Assembly (NCBI GenBank): GCA_009664345.1
Contig: CP043547.1
Span: 1,302,001 to 1,366,000, forward strand
Origin: Planctomycetales bacterium 10988
GTDB taxonomy: Bacteria; Planctomycetota; Planctomycetia; Pirellulales; Pb10988
Reading direction: 5' to 3'
Length of the DNA: 64,000 nucleotides
Shown here: positions 1 to 8,055 of the stretch, piece by piece
Layout of the letters: the number at the start of each line of letters is the position of its first letter
How positions within the stretch are numbered: the stretch's first letter is position 1
Notes under the pieces: generated by a model
Told to the model about the DNA's origin: nothing
The model's input: only the letters and a program-made list of their open reading frames with translations
The model's database searches: none
Translations under genes and position numbers: made by a program

Positions 1-686
1 AAAGTCTTTAGATAATGATTAACATCCCAGAAAAGCTTCCAAATTTTACTGAAATCATGACAAACATGGCCATGTTCTCTGGCGAAGTGCTGGACAACAA
101 CTTCGTCAATATTCAGCCCCGCAATTTTAACTCTTGTATAGAGTTCGGGATTCGCCATATTTAATCGATGACGAAATTCGGTTGCTTCAGCCACTTTTTG
201 ATCAAACATTCGAATCCCTACATTGAGATCGTGAACAGGAATGCTCAACCAAAATTTTCCTAGTGTATTGAAAACGCTTGATGAAAAAAGACGGAAAACA
301 GGGTCGTTCCGTTTCTTTCTCCATCCGAAAACTAAGTTCGCACCGGCTTGAAGCTTTTCAATAAAAAGTGGTAGGTCCGCCGCGGAAAACTGTCCATCAG
401 AATCCATAATCGCAATCCACTTGCCACGGCTTTCATTTAAGGCCGTTTGACAGGAACCAGAGTAGTAACGATTTTCATCATGCACAATCAATCGCACATT
501 GTCTCGTTGATCCACAATAGATTGAACGAGCTCAGCTGTTTTGTCACTAGAACAGTTATCGACAACGATTAACTCCCAACTGCGATTGATTTGTTCTAAA
601 TGTTGACAGCTTGTTTCAATAACATTGAGAATATTATCCTGCTCGTTGTATGCGGGAAGAACGAGCGATATTTCCGGCTGAGTCAT
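1..686 (-). CDS. Family 2 glycosyltransferase, 3'-truncated by window edge
   Basis: The frame opens with ATG at 686 and stays open to base 1, so about 228 residues are visible and the C-terminus is missing. The N-terminus has the GT-A nucleotide-sugar fold opening SLVLPAYNEQDN, then VVDNCSSDKT near residue 44 and the metal-binding IMDSDGQ near residue 95, as in DPM1/DpgD-like GT2 enzymes that extend lipid-linked or surface glycans at the inner membrane face. It overlaps the upstream flavoprotein gene by 53 bases, which suggests translational coupling in the polysaccharide operon. The acceptor and donor sugars cannot be told from this part. The family is certain; the exact role is open. Confidence 0.88.
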   Translation of the reverse strand, partial: MTQPEISLVLPAYNEQDNILNVIETSCQHLEQINRSWELIVVDNCSSDKTAELVQSIVDQRDNVRLIVHDENRYYSGSCQTALNESRGKWIAIMDSDGQFSAADLPLFIEKLQAGANLVFGWRKKRNDPVFRLFSSSVFNTLGKFWLSIPVHDLNVGIRMFDQKVAEATEFRHRLNMANPELYTRVKIAGLNIDEVVVQHFAREHGHVCHDFSKIWKLFWDVNHYLKT

Positions 687-1995
687 ATTTCTGCTCCGTG
701 ATTTTGTTAGCGGCTTCCTGCCCTTGATGAAAGGCTACATCTGACCAGATATAGTTCCATCGACCGTAAAGTCCCATTGTTATAATGTTAAATTGTTTCA
801 ACCATGCGGTGATTTCTGACACAGCCGTTGCGCGCTGGTGATCGGAGAGAATATACGCCCTTGGCACAAAAATATGATTGATAGATTGTATATCTTCTAT
901 AACACGAAAGTTTAACATCTTCGAAAGTTGTTGAACTGCGTGTTCAACCAATTCATCTATATTTAGATCCTCATCATCGCGACGAAAGATTTCAGCTTGT
1001 AAAGCGGTCTTACCCTCAGCAAGTGCAACTGGAGATAAATTAGATGGAACGGATACACGAGAAAATTCAACCTCTGGATCATAAATATAGAACCAGTGAT
1101 TATCAGTAAGCTTAGGTTGATTAATCACTAGATTGACACACAGCAACTTGGTGCAACGTAGCTTCTCGGCTGCCTGCTGAATGGTTGCCGGTGCGTCTTT
1201 GATAATACGAATTAATTGATTAAGCGGTATCGAAGAGGCTAGATGTTGATAGTGTTCTTTCTGACCATTTTCAAATTTAACCCACTGTTTTATAGGATCG
1301 ATTTCTACCGCTTTCATTTTGGTAGAAATGTCGAGCCCCTTATATAAGGACTCGAAGAATCCAAAGAAACCGCCTTGAGCTGGATACCGAAATGCTGCAA
1401 ACGCCGCTTGGCTTTCAGGCTGAGGTCCTAAAGAACCAGCAATAATTTTATGTAGTTGTGAAGGAAGAAGCCTCCCCCCTAACCAATCGATGGATAAGTC
1501 TTGCATTTCACAACGCCAATATTTTTTTGTATAAACTTTGTAGAATTTTTCTGTCAGAAAATCTCCATACTGGGCTATACACCACTCAAGATAATTCTCA
1601 GGCGTCTTTGGATTCGCAGCTTGTTCTAAATGGGCATCAATTAAATCTTGAAGGGCTGCTGTTTTTACTTCCAGCGGTTGTTCATGAAGATGGTTTTGTA
1701 CTGGATAGGTAAACCACTTACCTTGATAGTAATTCTGAACATGGCTCTTCGGAATTTCAACGACGTCTTTCGCCGATTTTTTTATCATTTCAACAAACGT
1801 TGGATTCTTTGAATGGCTAATATGTGCGCCTTGATCAAAGTAAACGCCGTCTTGCTGATGAGAATAGGCATGGCCCCCAAGATGACTTTGGGCTTCAAAG
1901 ATTTTCGCACCAGGGGCATTCAGCGCACAGCCGAGGCCGGATAGGCCCGCTCCGAGAATCACGAGGCCTTGCACAGTCTCACCTTCCTTGCCCAT
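634..1995 (-). CDS. FAD-dependent oxidoreductase / UDP-galactopyranose-mutase-like protein
   Basis: 453 residues. The dinucleotide-binding motif GAGLSGLG lies at residues 15-22 and is followed by the acidic IFEAQSHLGGHAYS stretch typical of FAD-binding protoporphyrinogen oxidase/amine oxidase folds. The segment WFTYPVQNHL near residue 95 resembles UDP-galactopyranose mutase, and the position inside a sugar-nucleotide operon fits a role in glycan precursor modification. Its start overlaps the end of the SDR gene upstream by 37 bases, and its end overlaps the glycosyltransferase gene. The substrate is inferred from context only; it could instead be a general NAD(P)-binding protein of the HemY-like group that often accompanies LPS genes. 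Confidence 0.8.
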   Translation of the reverse strand: MGKEGETVQGLVILGAGLSGLGCALNAPGAKIFEAQSHLGGHAYSHQQDGVYFDQGAHISHSKNPTFVEMIKKSAKDVVEIPKSHVQNYYQGKWFTYPVQNHLHEQPLEVKTAALQDLIDAHLEQAANPKTPENYLEWCIAQYGDFLTEKFYKVYTKKYWRCEMQDLSIDWLGGRLLPSQLHKIIAGSLGPQPESQAAFAAFRYPAQGGFFGFFESLYKGLDISTKMKAVEIDPIKQWVKFENGQKEHYQHLASSIPLNQLIRIIKDAPATIQQAAEKLRCTKLLCVNLVINQPKLTDNHWFYIYDPEVEFSRVSVPSNLSPVALAEGKTALQAEIFRRDDEDLNIDELVEHAVQQLSKMLNFRVIEDIQSINHIFVPRAYILSDHQRATAVSEITAWLKQFNIITMGLYGRWNYIWSDVAFHQGQEAANKITEQKYDSAGNIARSSRIQRAG

Positions 1996-2882
1996 TGAAG
2001 TGTTAAGTTGATTCCTTCCTCGAAATCAATCTTAGGTCGCCATTTTAATTCTTTTTTTGTTCTTCGAATGTCAGCATATTGCTCTACCGGTTCACCAGGA
2101 CGCCTTGGTATTGCGCCGTAGTTCCATTCGCTTCTGCAATGACCGAATAGATGAATCGTTTGTAAAATTTCACAAACCTCAATCGGACTTCCATTTCCTA
2201 ATTGATAGGATTTAAAACCTTGATGTGGAATAGAAATGACATTTGCTACCGCATCGATTAAATCATCTATATAGAGAAAATCACGTTGTTGTTTTCCATC
2301 TGTAAAATCTCCAGACTCATTATTTAAAGCCTTTTCAATTGCATAAGGAATCAACATATTTCCCTGTTGGCCGGGGCCATAAATGATAAATGGTCGAAGC
2401 CAGCTTGTTTTAATGTCTGACTTTTTTGCCCAAGATTTAACAAGATGGTAAGCGGTGCGTTTTCCCCAACCGTATGGTGAGAAATTTCCGTGGGGAACAG
2501 AGCGGTCCGAAAGTTTTCCCCCCGCTTCGGCATATTCTTCTGCCGATCCCAAGGCTATAACCTCGGACAATCCTTTCCCGGTCCAGTAGTCTAGCAAACC
2601 TGCTAGATGATGAACTTGAGCAGCGTTTGCTTGAAAAGATTTACGCTCGCCGGTACACCAAGCCAAATGAATTAAACGAAAAGGCTGATCAAAGAATCTC
2701 TTAGGAATTAAAGATTCAGGTTTACTAAGATCAACAAAATGACAGATCCCGTTTAATACTTGGAGACTTTTTTTATCTTTCGTTAAACGTGTTGTAGCCA
2801 AGTAAGGAAGGTGAAGTTGTTGCAGTCGTTCTACAAGCGCCTTTCCTACAAATCCCTGACTCCCAGTGATCACATTTAACAT
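1959..2882 (-). CDS. Extended SDR: NAD-dependent epimerase/dehydratase (nucleotide-sugar)
   Basis: 307 residues from ATG 2882; a GTG at 2894 in the same frame is an alternative start. The Rossmann motif TGSQGFVG sits at the N-terminus. The catalytic Tyr-Lys pair is YGWGK near residue 137, and GSAEE earlier in the chain supplies the Ser position. Extended SDRs of this type epimerise or reduce nucleotide-linked 4-keto sugars. It lies directly behind the CDP-glucose 4,6-dehydratase gene, so a likely substrate is CDP-4-dehydro-6-deoxyglucose, making it a 4-ketoreductase. That substrate is inference. The operon lacks the dehydrase (ddhC/rfbH) needed for 3,6-dideoxy sugars. Confidence 0.85.
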   Translation of the reverse strand: MLNVITGSQGFVGKALVERLQQLHLPYLATTRLTKDKKSLQVLNGICHFVDLSKPESLIPKRFFDQPFRLIHLAWCTGERKSFQANAAQVHHLAGLLDYWTGKGLSEVIALGSAEEYAEAGGKLSDRSVPHGNFSPYGWGKRTAYHLVKSWAKKSDIKTSWLRPFIIYGPGQQGNMLIPYAIEKALNNESGDFTDGKQQRDFLYIDDLIDAVANVISIPHQGFKSYQLGNGSPIEVCEILQTIHLFGHCRSEWNYGAIPRRPGEPVEQYADIRRTKKELKWRPKIDFEEGINLTLQWARKVRLCKAS

Positions 2883-2990
2883 AGAACTCTTCACAATGTT
2901 AGAAGAATGATAGATGTAAAATATCTAAGTAAATCATATCAGCTGTAAAGGAAAATAAACCTGGCTGATAAAGTATCTCTGTTAAGATAG

Positions 2991-4013
2991 TTAGGCGACT
3001 TTATTTAGTTTTGCCTGTCCATCGTTCGATTGAAGGAAGTTTTGATACCAAGCGATGGTCTCATTTAATGCTTCATCAAGCTCGTAGCTCGGCTTCCAAT
3101 CCAACATCGTCCTGGCTTTTTCAGCCGACAGATATTGATGTTTAATTTCGTGATTGGCTTCACCAAGGACAACCGGTTTAATCGAAGCATCCATGTGATT
3201 GGCAAGTTTGCTGACAATTTCTAAAACACTGAGCTGTAACTCGGTGGAGAAATTGAAGGCATGGCCACAAACTTCCGGTTTTTTATCCATGACTTCAGCC
3301 AAATGTAAATAAGCGGCGGCACCGTCTTTTACATAAAAATAATCGCGAATGTTTGTACCATCGGAGCGGATGATTGGGGCTTGCCCGCGAAGTACAGACC
3401 GAATCGTTCCAGGAATGATGCGATTCCAATTTAAATCACCACCACCGTAAAAATTTCCACAGCGTGTGACACAAACTGGTAGCTGATAAGTATTCGCATA
3501 GGTTAACGAAAGTAAATCTGTGCATGATTTACTAACATCATAAGGATGAAGTCCATGAAGAGGAGCATCTTCTGTATAGGGAAGCACCGGCTGATCGCCG
3601 TAAGCTTTATCCGAAGATGCAACGACAACTTGTGGATTATATCCACAACGGCGAGCTGCCTCGAGCAAACACCATGTACCTTTGATATTAGCTTCAAAAG
3701 TACTGAGTGGCGAGCGATTGGCAATCCCTACTATGGTTTGAGCAGCAAGATGAAGCACCGTTTGAACTTCATATTCCGCCATACTTCGTTCAAGCAAGGC
3801 ATAGTCGTTGATTTCACCGCGGACGACATCAATTTTATCAATGAGTCCTGAACGTTGAAGCTCGGAACCTGCAACTTGATCACGAATTAAACCAACAACA
3901 TGTGCCCCTTTTTCAAGGAGAGCACGAACAGTCCAACTGCCTACCAGACCAGTGCAACCGGTAATAAACACTCTTCGATCTTGCCAGAATTCGCTCATGC
4001 TCTTCGCTTCCAT
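2991..4013 (-). CDS. rfbG: CDP-glucose 4,6-dehydratase
   Basis: 340 residues. It converts CDP-D-glucose to CDP-4-dehydro-6-deoxy-D-glucose with bound NAD. The Rossmann motif is TGCTGLVG near residue 19, the catalytic YDVSK lies near residue 157, and the stretch [12 protein letters not shown] and the length match RfbG/DdhB. It is downstream of the cytidylyltransferase gene, which makes its substrate, with 73 bases between them. The start could be 4013 or the internal ATG at 3998 (MSEFW). The pairing of the two genes makes the assignment secure. Confidence 0.93.
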   Translation of the reverse strand: MEAKSMSEFWQDRRVFITGCTGLVGSWTVRALLEKGAHVVGLIRDQVAGSELQRSGLIDKIDVVRGEINDYALLERSMAEYEVQTVLHLAAQTIVGIANRSPLSTFEANIKGTWCLLEAARRCGYNPQVVVASSDKAYGDQPVLPYTEDAPLHGLHPYDVSKSCTDLLSLTYANTYQLPVCVTRCGNFYGGGDLNWNRIIPGTIRSVLRGQAPIIRSDGTNIRDYFYVKDGAAAYLHLAEVMDKKPEVCGHAFNFSTELQLSVLEIVSKLANHMDASIKPVVLGEANHEIKHQYLSAEKARTMLDWKPSYELDEALNETIAWYQNFLQSNDGQAKLNKVA

Positions 4014-4032
4014 CCATGCCTAGTTATTATAA

Positions 4033-4056
4033 AACTTAACAAAAAACTGTTAAGTT
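4033..4056 (-). promoter_or_regulatory. Hairpin between rfbF and rfbG
   Basis: AACTTAAC and GTTAAGTT form an 8-bp perfect stem with an 8-base loop that is T-rich on the minus strand, in the 73-base gap between the two genes. TTTTA follows on the minus strand, so it could act as a weak terminator or attenuator that lowers rfbG expression relative to rfbF. This is seen by eye only. Confidence 0.4.
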
Positions 4057-4086
4057 ATAGGTTTTAATATTCTAATTATTTGTAAG

Positions 4087-4893
4087 CTAACCCGCCAAAC
4101 GGAGGCGATTAGGTTGATCCCAGGTTTTCCAAGGTGCGTTTCCTTGATCCCAAAGATCATTCACAAATTTATAATCACGAGCATTATCAACAGGTTGCCA
4201 GAACCCGTTGTGTTCATAGGCCATCAATTCCCCTTGATTGGCCAGACTTGTCAATGGGCCGGATTCAAGGGTGATGGTGGGATCGTCTTGCAAATGGGAG
4301 AAGAACGATCGATTGAAAACAAAGAAACCCCCGTTGATACTTCCACTTGAAATTTGTGGTTTTTCAACAAAGTTATTCACTTGATGATTGTCGATTACCA
4401 TTTCCCCAAAACGTCCTGGAGGGCGAACGGCTGTGACTGTTGCTGTTTTATTATGCGAGCGGTGGAAATTTAACAATTGTGTAATGTCAACATTTCCAAT
4501 CCCGTCCCCATAGGTAACAAACAATTCCTTCCCTGTGACATATTTTTCAATGGCTCGGATGCGATAGGCAGTCATTGATTCTTCACCGGTATCCGCGAGG
4601 GTGACTTCCCAATTTTCATCAGCATTGAAGTTATGAAAGGTGGTCGCTTCCGGCGATGCCAAGTTTACTGTTAGGTCACAATTCGCCATATAATAATCAG
4701 CGAAGTAACGTTTAATGACCCAACCTTTATAACCTAAGCAGAGAATGAACTTTTTAAATCCGTGTTGCGCGAATCCTTTCATGATATGCCACAAGATGGG
4801 TTTTCCACCAATAGGGACCATGGGCTTGGGAATGTCCGTGGCAACATCCCGCATTCGAGTTCCTTTACCGCCGCACAAGATGGCAACTTCCAT
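4087..4893 (-). CDS. rfbF: Glucose-1-phosphate cytidylyltransferase
   Basis: 268 residues. It makes CDP-glucose from CTP and glucose-1-phosphate, the first committed step of CDP-sugar synthesis. The nucleotidyltransferase signature LCGGKGTRM is at residues 7-15, followed by KPMVPIGGKPILWHIM; YGDGIGNVD near residue 134 carries the catalytic Asp. Length and motifs match RfbF/DdhA. Of three in-frame start candidates (4899, 4893 and none nearer), 4893 is chosen because AGAAAGAGG lies 6-7 bases upstream. It is the first gene of the minus-strand operon. Confidence 0.94.
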   Translation of the reverse strand: MEVAILCGGKGTRMRDVATDIPKPMVPIGGKPILWHIMKGFAQHGFKKFILCLGYKGWVIKRYFADYYMANCDLTVNLASPEATTFHNFNADENWEVTLADTGEESMTAYRIRAIEKYVTGKELFVTYGDGIGNVDITQLLNFHRSHNKTATVTAVRPPGRFGEMVIDNHQVNNFVEKPQISSGSINGGFFVFNRSFFSHLQDDPTITLESGPLTSLANQGELMAYEHNGFWQPVDNARDYKFVNDLWDQGNAPWKTWDQPNRLRLAG

Positions 4894-5427
4894 GACCATC
4901 CTCTTTCTGAGAGAAGTGATAGTAAGAAGGTGATTGTTAAGTGGTCGTTATGAAATCAAGGTATTGCACTTTGAAAGGTGAACCAAGAGTCTGACAGTCC
5001 TTGTCATTCTCTACTACCGACCGTTGTTCACTGTAAATGTGTTATGATTTGGGTCTGATTCGTCTTACTGTTTTATTCTACGAAGTTTCAACTCTTCGTT
5101 TGTCTTGCCCTGGATTTTTCCCCGATCTATTTCATTCATGGGAAGAATCGTAAATCCCTAAGTAAAATGCGGCAAGGTTGATTTTGTAATTTTTATCCAT
5201 CTCTTAACCCTGATATTGCCTAAGATGGGAAGGATAAAAAAGACAGGAGTTTTAGATGTTTTGTAAATTCGATGAATGACTTGGTTGATTCATGAGAAGT
5301 GCATCTAAAAGCGTTTTTGTCAGGAATATTTCATGATTCTTGAGAGACATGTCAGCTAATCGCTATTATTGATAAAATCGTTATCAATTAAAACCTGTCT
5401 GCACCATCGAAAATAAACGGCGTCTAC
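4894..5427. other. Intergenic region upstream of the CDP-sugar operon
   Basis: No coding sequence is visible. The AT-rich spacer must hold the minus-strand promoter of the sugar operon, but no convincing -35/-10 pair for it was found. An 8-bp dyad (listed separately) lies at its right end, before the tRNA promoter. Confidence 0.5.
5368..5388. promoter_or_regulatory. Dyad ATTGATAA-N5-TTATCAAT
   Basis: Perfect 8-bp inverted repeat around AATCG, 40 bases upstream of the tRNA-Lys promoter. It has the form of a dimeric repressor operator. No regulator is assigned. Confidence 0.35.
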
Positions 5428-5457
5428 TTGACAAAAAAAGACAATTTCTGCTAAATT
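5428..5457 (+). promoter_or_regulatory. Sigma70-type promoter of tRNA-Lys
   Basis: TTGACA at 5428-5433 and TAAATT at 5452-5457 with an 18-base spacer. The mature tRNA begins 10 bases after the -10 box, which is usual for tRNA genes. Confidence 0.75.
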
Positions 5458-5467
5458 TTTTCTTTCT

Positions 5468-5542
5468 GCCCCTGTAGCTCAGTCCGGTTAGAGCAGCTGA
5501 CTCTTAATCAGCGGGTCCAAGGTTCGAATCCTTGCGGGGGCA
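5468..5542 (+). tRNA. tRNA-Lys (anticodon CTT)
   Basis: 75 bases. The acceptor stem GCCCCTG pairs with CGGGGGC (one T-G pair) and A is the discriminator base. D-arm GCTC...GAGC. Anticodon stem GCTGA/TCAGC with loop CTCTTAA gives CTT, reading AAG (Lys). The T-arm holds GGTTCGAATCC. The 3' CCA is not encoded. The gene is the probable attachment target of the adjacent integrase, whose opposite-strand frame runs through the 3' part of this tRNA. Confidence 0.95.
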
Positions 5543-6915
5543 CTTTCGCACTTCTTCGCATTGTCTGGCACTTTATCGCCTAAAGCACCACTCTTATTCG
5601 ACCTAGATGATCGAGTTTTTCTGCTGCGGGTTCTTTCTTTCTCGCTTCCCTTCGCACTGGATTGACTGGAATCGTGTTCCGTTTGCTGTCGTTTTTGCTG
5701 TGGGTCGGTAGAGTTCGAACTCAGCGTTGGAGCGGTTCCACCTAAAAATTCGTTCATTTTTTGGATGGCATCGGCTTCCTGACCTGGGAATAAATGGCCA
5801 TAAGTATCAATTGTCAGAGTGATCGTACAATGCCTCATCACTTTTTGGATAACATTAATCGGAATTCCTGCCTTTGCTAACCAAGCTCCGCAGGTGTGTC
5901 GCAAAGAATGGAAATCGAGACGTCTGCCCTGAGAATTGGTCTCAGCCAGAAAGTCCTCTAATTCTCTTTCTCTGAGTTCCTCTTCTTTAATTCCATTTTC
6001 TGATAACCACCTCGATCGAGCCGCCTTAATATCATCCCTAAGCATCCGTGCGACGTTGGATTCATGAGGCATCTGAAAAACGGGGTCTCTGGCTGACAAC
6101 TCTGCCAGAAAATTCTTCAGTTGTTCCGCTAGAGAACTTTCGATATATTGCTTTGCGTCTTTCTTATTCTTTGTTGATTCCGCCCGACAAAAGATATAGT
6201 GATCGAAGTTCTCAGTGATTAGATCGGCCTTCCTTAAACTACGTAACTCGTTGGAACGAAGGCCGGTTTGAATGGCTGTATGATAAAGTAGGCATCTCTC
6301 GAAGCCTTCCATTCCGTATCGAATCGGCTCATTCTCCGTCACAGAGAGTAAAATTTTCCACTCATCAGGCAGTAAGATTCTTCTTTCATACCTGCGATCT
6401 GTTTTAGGATTAGGCTTACGGACAGAGGCAAGCGGATCACGATCCAGCTTCTGATTCTCAACTAACCATCTCGTAAAAGATTTGATCGCAGTCAGATGAG
6501 CTTGTCTTGTTCTGGTTGCAAGTCCTTCTTTACTAAGATTGTCTGAATATTGGTTAACAATATCTGCTGAGATCTCTGCAACCTTGTGAATACCAGCAAA
6601 CTCGGAAATCTGAAGAATCGCTCTGATTGTGCTTCGAATATGCTTTTTAGTTCGGTTTTCTGCTCGTAGCTTGCTTTCGAAATTTGCTAGATGAGTTCTG
6701 ATACTAAGACCAGCCTCTTGCCTCATTGAAGTGATTTTTGGATCTAACAACCCTACTTTCATTAGAGCGTCCTCAGTCTCCAGCTTTTTTGCAATTCTCT
6801 CAGCGGCTGCTTTGTCGGTGGTTCTACTGCTTCTCGTTTGCCTCCTTCCTTGGAAATCAGTCCATTCAATTAGCCAAGAACCTTTTCCGCCTCGTTTAAA
6901 AACACTTGCCATCAT
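5488..6915 (-). CDS. int: Tyrosine recombinase / phage-type integrase
   Basis: 475 residues. ATG 6915 is preceded by AGGAG. An N-terminal arm-binding/SAM-like region spans about residues 70-160, and the catalytic domain about 190-400. Catalytic residues seen are Arg in TGLRSNEL, the HSLRHT box, His in MRHCTITL and the nucleophile in DTYGHLF. The family integrates elements into tRNA genes. After the catalytic domain comes a Ser/Lys/Arg-rich linker and a tail, SAPARIRTLDPLIKSQLL, that is the antisense reading of the tRNA-Lys 3' half; the stop codon lies in the tRNA D-loop. The attachment site is therefore inside the coding sequence and excision would change the C-terminus. All catalytic residues are present, so it may be active. 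Confidence 0.93.
   Translation of the reverse strand: MMASVFKRGGKGSWLIEWTDFQGRRQTRSSRTTDKAAAERIAKKLETEDALMKVGLLDPKITSMRQEAGLSIRTHLANFESKLRAENRTKKHIRSTIRAILQISEFAGIHKVAEISADIVNQYSDNLSKEGLATRTRQAHLTAIKSFTRWLVENQKLDRDPLASVRKPNPKTDRRYERRILLPDEWKILLSVTENEPIRYGMEGFERCLLYHTAIQTGLRSNELRSLRKADLITENFDHYIFCRAESTKNKKDAKQYIESSLAEQLKNFLAELSARDPVFQMPHESNVARMLRDDIKAARSRWLSENGIKEEELRERELEDFLAETNSQGRRLDFHSLRHTCGAWLAKAGIPINVIQKVMRHCTITLTIDTYGHLFPGQEADAIQKMNEFLGGTAPTLSSNSTDPQQKRQQTEHDSSQSSAKGSEKERTRSRKTRSSRSNKSGALGDKVPDNAKKCESAPARIRTLDPLIKSQLL
5491..5542. other. Probable attachment core (attL) in tRNA-Lys 3' half
   Basis: The integrase gene abuts and overlaps the 3' half of the tRNA gene, the classic attB position for tyrosine recombinases. 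The other end should carry a direct repeat of this stretch. I did not find one down to 10.5 kb, so the core length and the far end are unknown. Confidence 0.45.
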
Positions 6916-7001
6916 TTATACTCCTAAAAACTGTTTAAAAAATATCCTCCCCAGCTCATTGGGAGTCAGGGGAGGGCCACTTTGTTAGAAACCCAAATCA
7001 G

Positions 7002-7193
7002 CTACTCTTTTAGATCCTCAACCCATTCAATAATCGCTGATTTTGAATACCGGACGCTTTTACCTATGCGAACACAGGGCAATTCCTTCTTGTTGGTAAG
7101 TTCCCAGATTTTCCTTTCGCTTATCGAAAGCATCTCAGAAACCTCGGTAATGGTGAGGAGAAGTACGTTGTTACTTTCTGAACTCTTCATCAT
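7002..7193 (-). CDS. AlpA/excisionase-type helix-turn-helix protein
   Basis: 63 residues preceded by AAAGGA. The sequence LTITEVSEMLSISERKIWEL is a helix-turn-helix of the HTH_17/MerR-like excisionase group, followed by the wing LPCVRIGKSVRYSKSAI. Such small proteins direct excision or control integrase transcription. It lies 86 bases upstream of the integrase and on the same strand, as xis-int pairs often do. Whether it is a true excisionase or a regulator is inferred from its position. Confidence 0.85.
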   Translation of the reverse strand: MMKSSESNNVLLLTITEVSEMLSISERKIWELTNKKELPCVRIGKSVRYSKSAIIEWVEDLKE

Positions 7194-7278
7194 ATATCTA
7201 TCCTTTGAAGAAAGACGACTTACTGGAAAACGAAATAAACAACTCGTAGTTTTCTCAACAAACTTACAAGATCCGCTC

Positions 7279-7821
7279 TTACTTTGACAAAAACTCTTTT
7301 ATGAAATCTCCTATCATGAGTTGGAATGCTCGTCCATTTCTACTGTTCATAAACACTGAAGACGAAAATAATGCTTGGGCAATTCTCTCTTCGAGATGTG
7401 CCATTTGAGTGCTTTTGTAGGTGAGGTTGTGGCAGTGACGACAACCAAAATAGTTTTCCCGTGGTGGAAGATAAAGTTTGCTAACACGTCTCTGGCAAGG
7501 GATTCCTTCATCGACAAAAGGACAACAAAACCACCAACGCTTTCCGCCGAAATGTGGATGCGTTTGCACTAAATTTAAAGGGCAAGTAATGGATCCAATT
7601 TTGGAGGATCGGTACGAAAGAACGATCGTCGGAGAGTTATTCGACAGAAATATCTCGTAGCTTATTGAGGCGGAAACCTCATAGTCCCTTTTCCATTTGA
7701 TAGTCCCCGAGCCAGTTTTACTCAGATTCTCTTTAAACATCTGTACTGACAAAGTACACGATTCTTCCACACAGGTCTTTCGACTCCTCCTTTCCCAATC
7801 GCCACTTCCTTTACCACCCAT
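7279..7821 (-). CDS. Zinc-ribbon-like protein of a mobile-element-associated family
   Basis: 180 residues; start supported by GGAAG seven bases upstream of ATG 7821. It opens with MGGKGSG and has FGGKRWWFCCP, a CQRRV element and CRHCHNLTYKS, so two CxxC-like pairs could bind zinc. The pattern recalls a family of hypothetical proteins of about 170-200 residues common on integrative elements of planctomycetes and proteobacteria; this rests on memory of the family, not on a search. The function is unknown. It is upstream of xis-int in the same direction and probably part of the same island. Confidence 0.7.
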   Translation of the reverse strand: MGGKGSGDWERRSRKTCVEESCTLSVQMFKENLSKTGSGTIKWKRDYEVSASISYEIFLSNNSPTIVLSYRSSKIGSITCPLNLVQTHPHFGGKRWWFCCPFVDEGIPCQRRVSKLYLPPRENYFGCRHCHNLTYKSTQMAHLEERIAQALFSSSVFMNSRNGRAFQLMIGDFIKEFLSK

Positions 7822-7951
7822 GACTTCGCTTCCAATGTTTCTATAGAATAAGGTCGCAAGCTGATGCTAGAAATTTCTCCTTCTCGCACTTCCATCTTTT
7901 CTGTCCTAAATTGCCAGTCAAGTCTTCAACTCGATGGAAGACGAGCACGGG

Positions 7952-7971
7952 TAATACTGCGAATAGTATTA
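7952..7971. repeat. Palindrome TAATACT-N6-AGTATTA at the IS insertion point
   Basis: Perfect 7-bp inverted repeat around GCGAAT. Its last two bases (TA) are the left copy of the IS target duplication, so the element inserted at the edge of this palindrome. Confidence 0.6.
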
Positions 7972-7989
7972 GGCTCTGTCTGAAAAGGT
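7972..7989. repeat. Left terminal inverted repeat of the IS
   Basis: GGCTCTGTCTGAAAAGGT, matching the right end with one mismatch. Confidence 0.9.
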
Positions 7990-8055
7990 ACTTGCATCTC
8001 TGTTCGCACTTTTGCAGACTGGAAGAAACTCGTTTCTTTCGCCAGGGAGGTCCTC

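Noticed and set aside
7279-7821. Zinc-ribbon protein as toxin or anti-phage effector
   Set aside because: No catalytic motif seen; the family is known only as mobile-element-associated.
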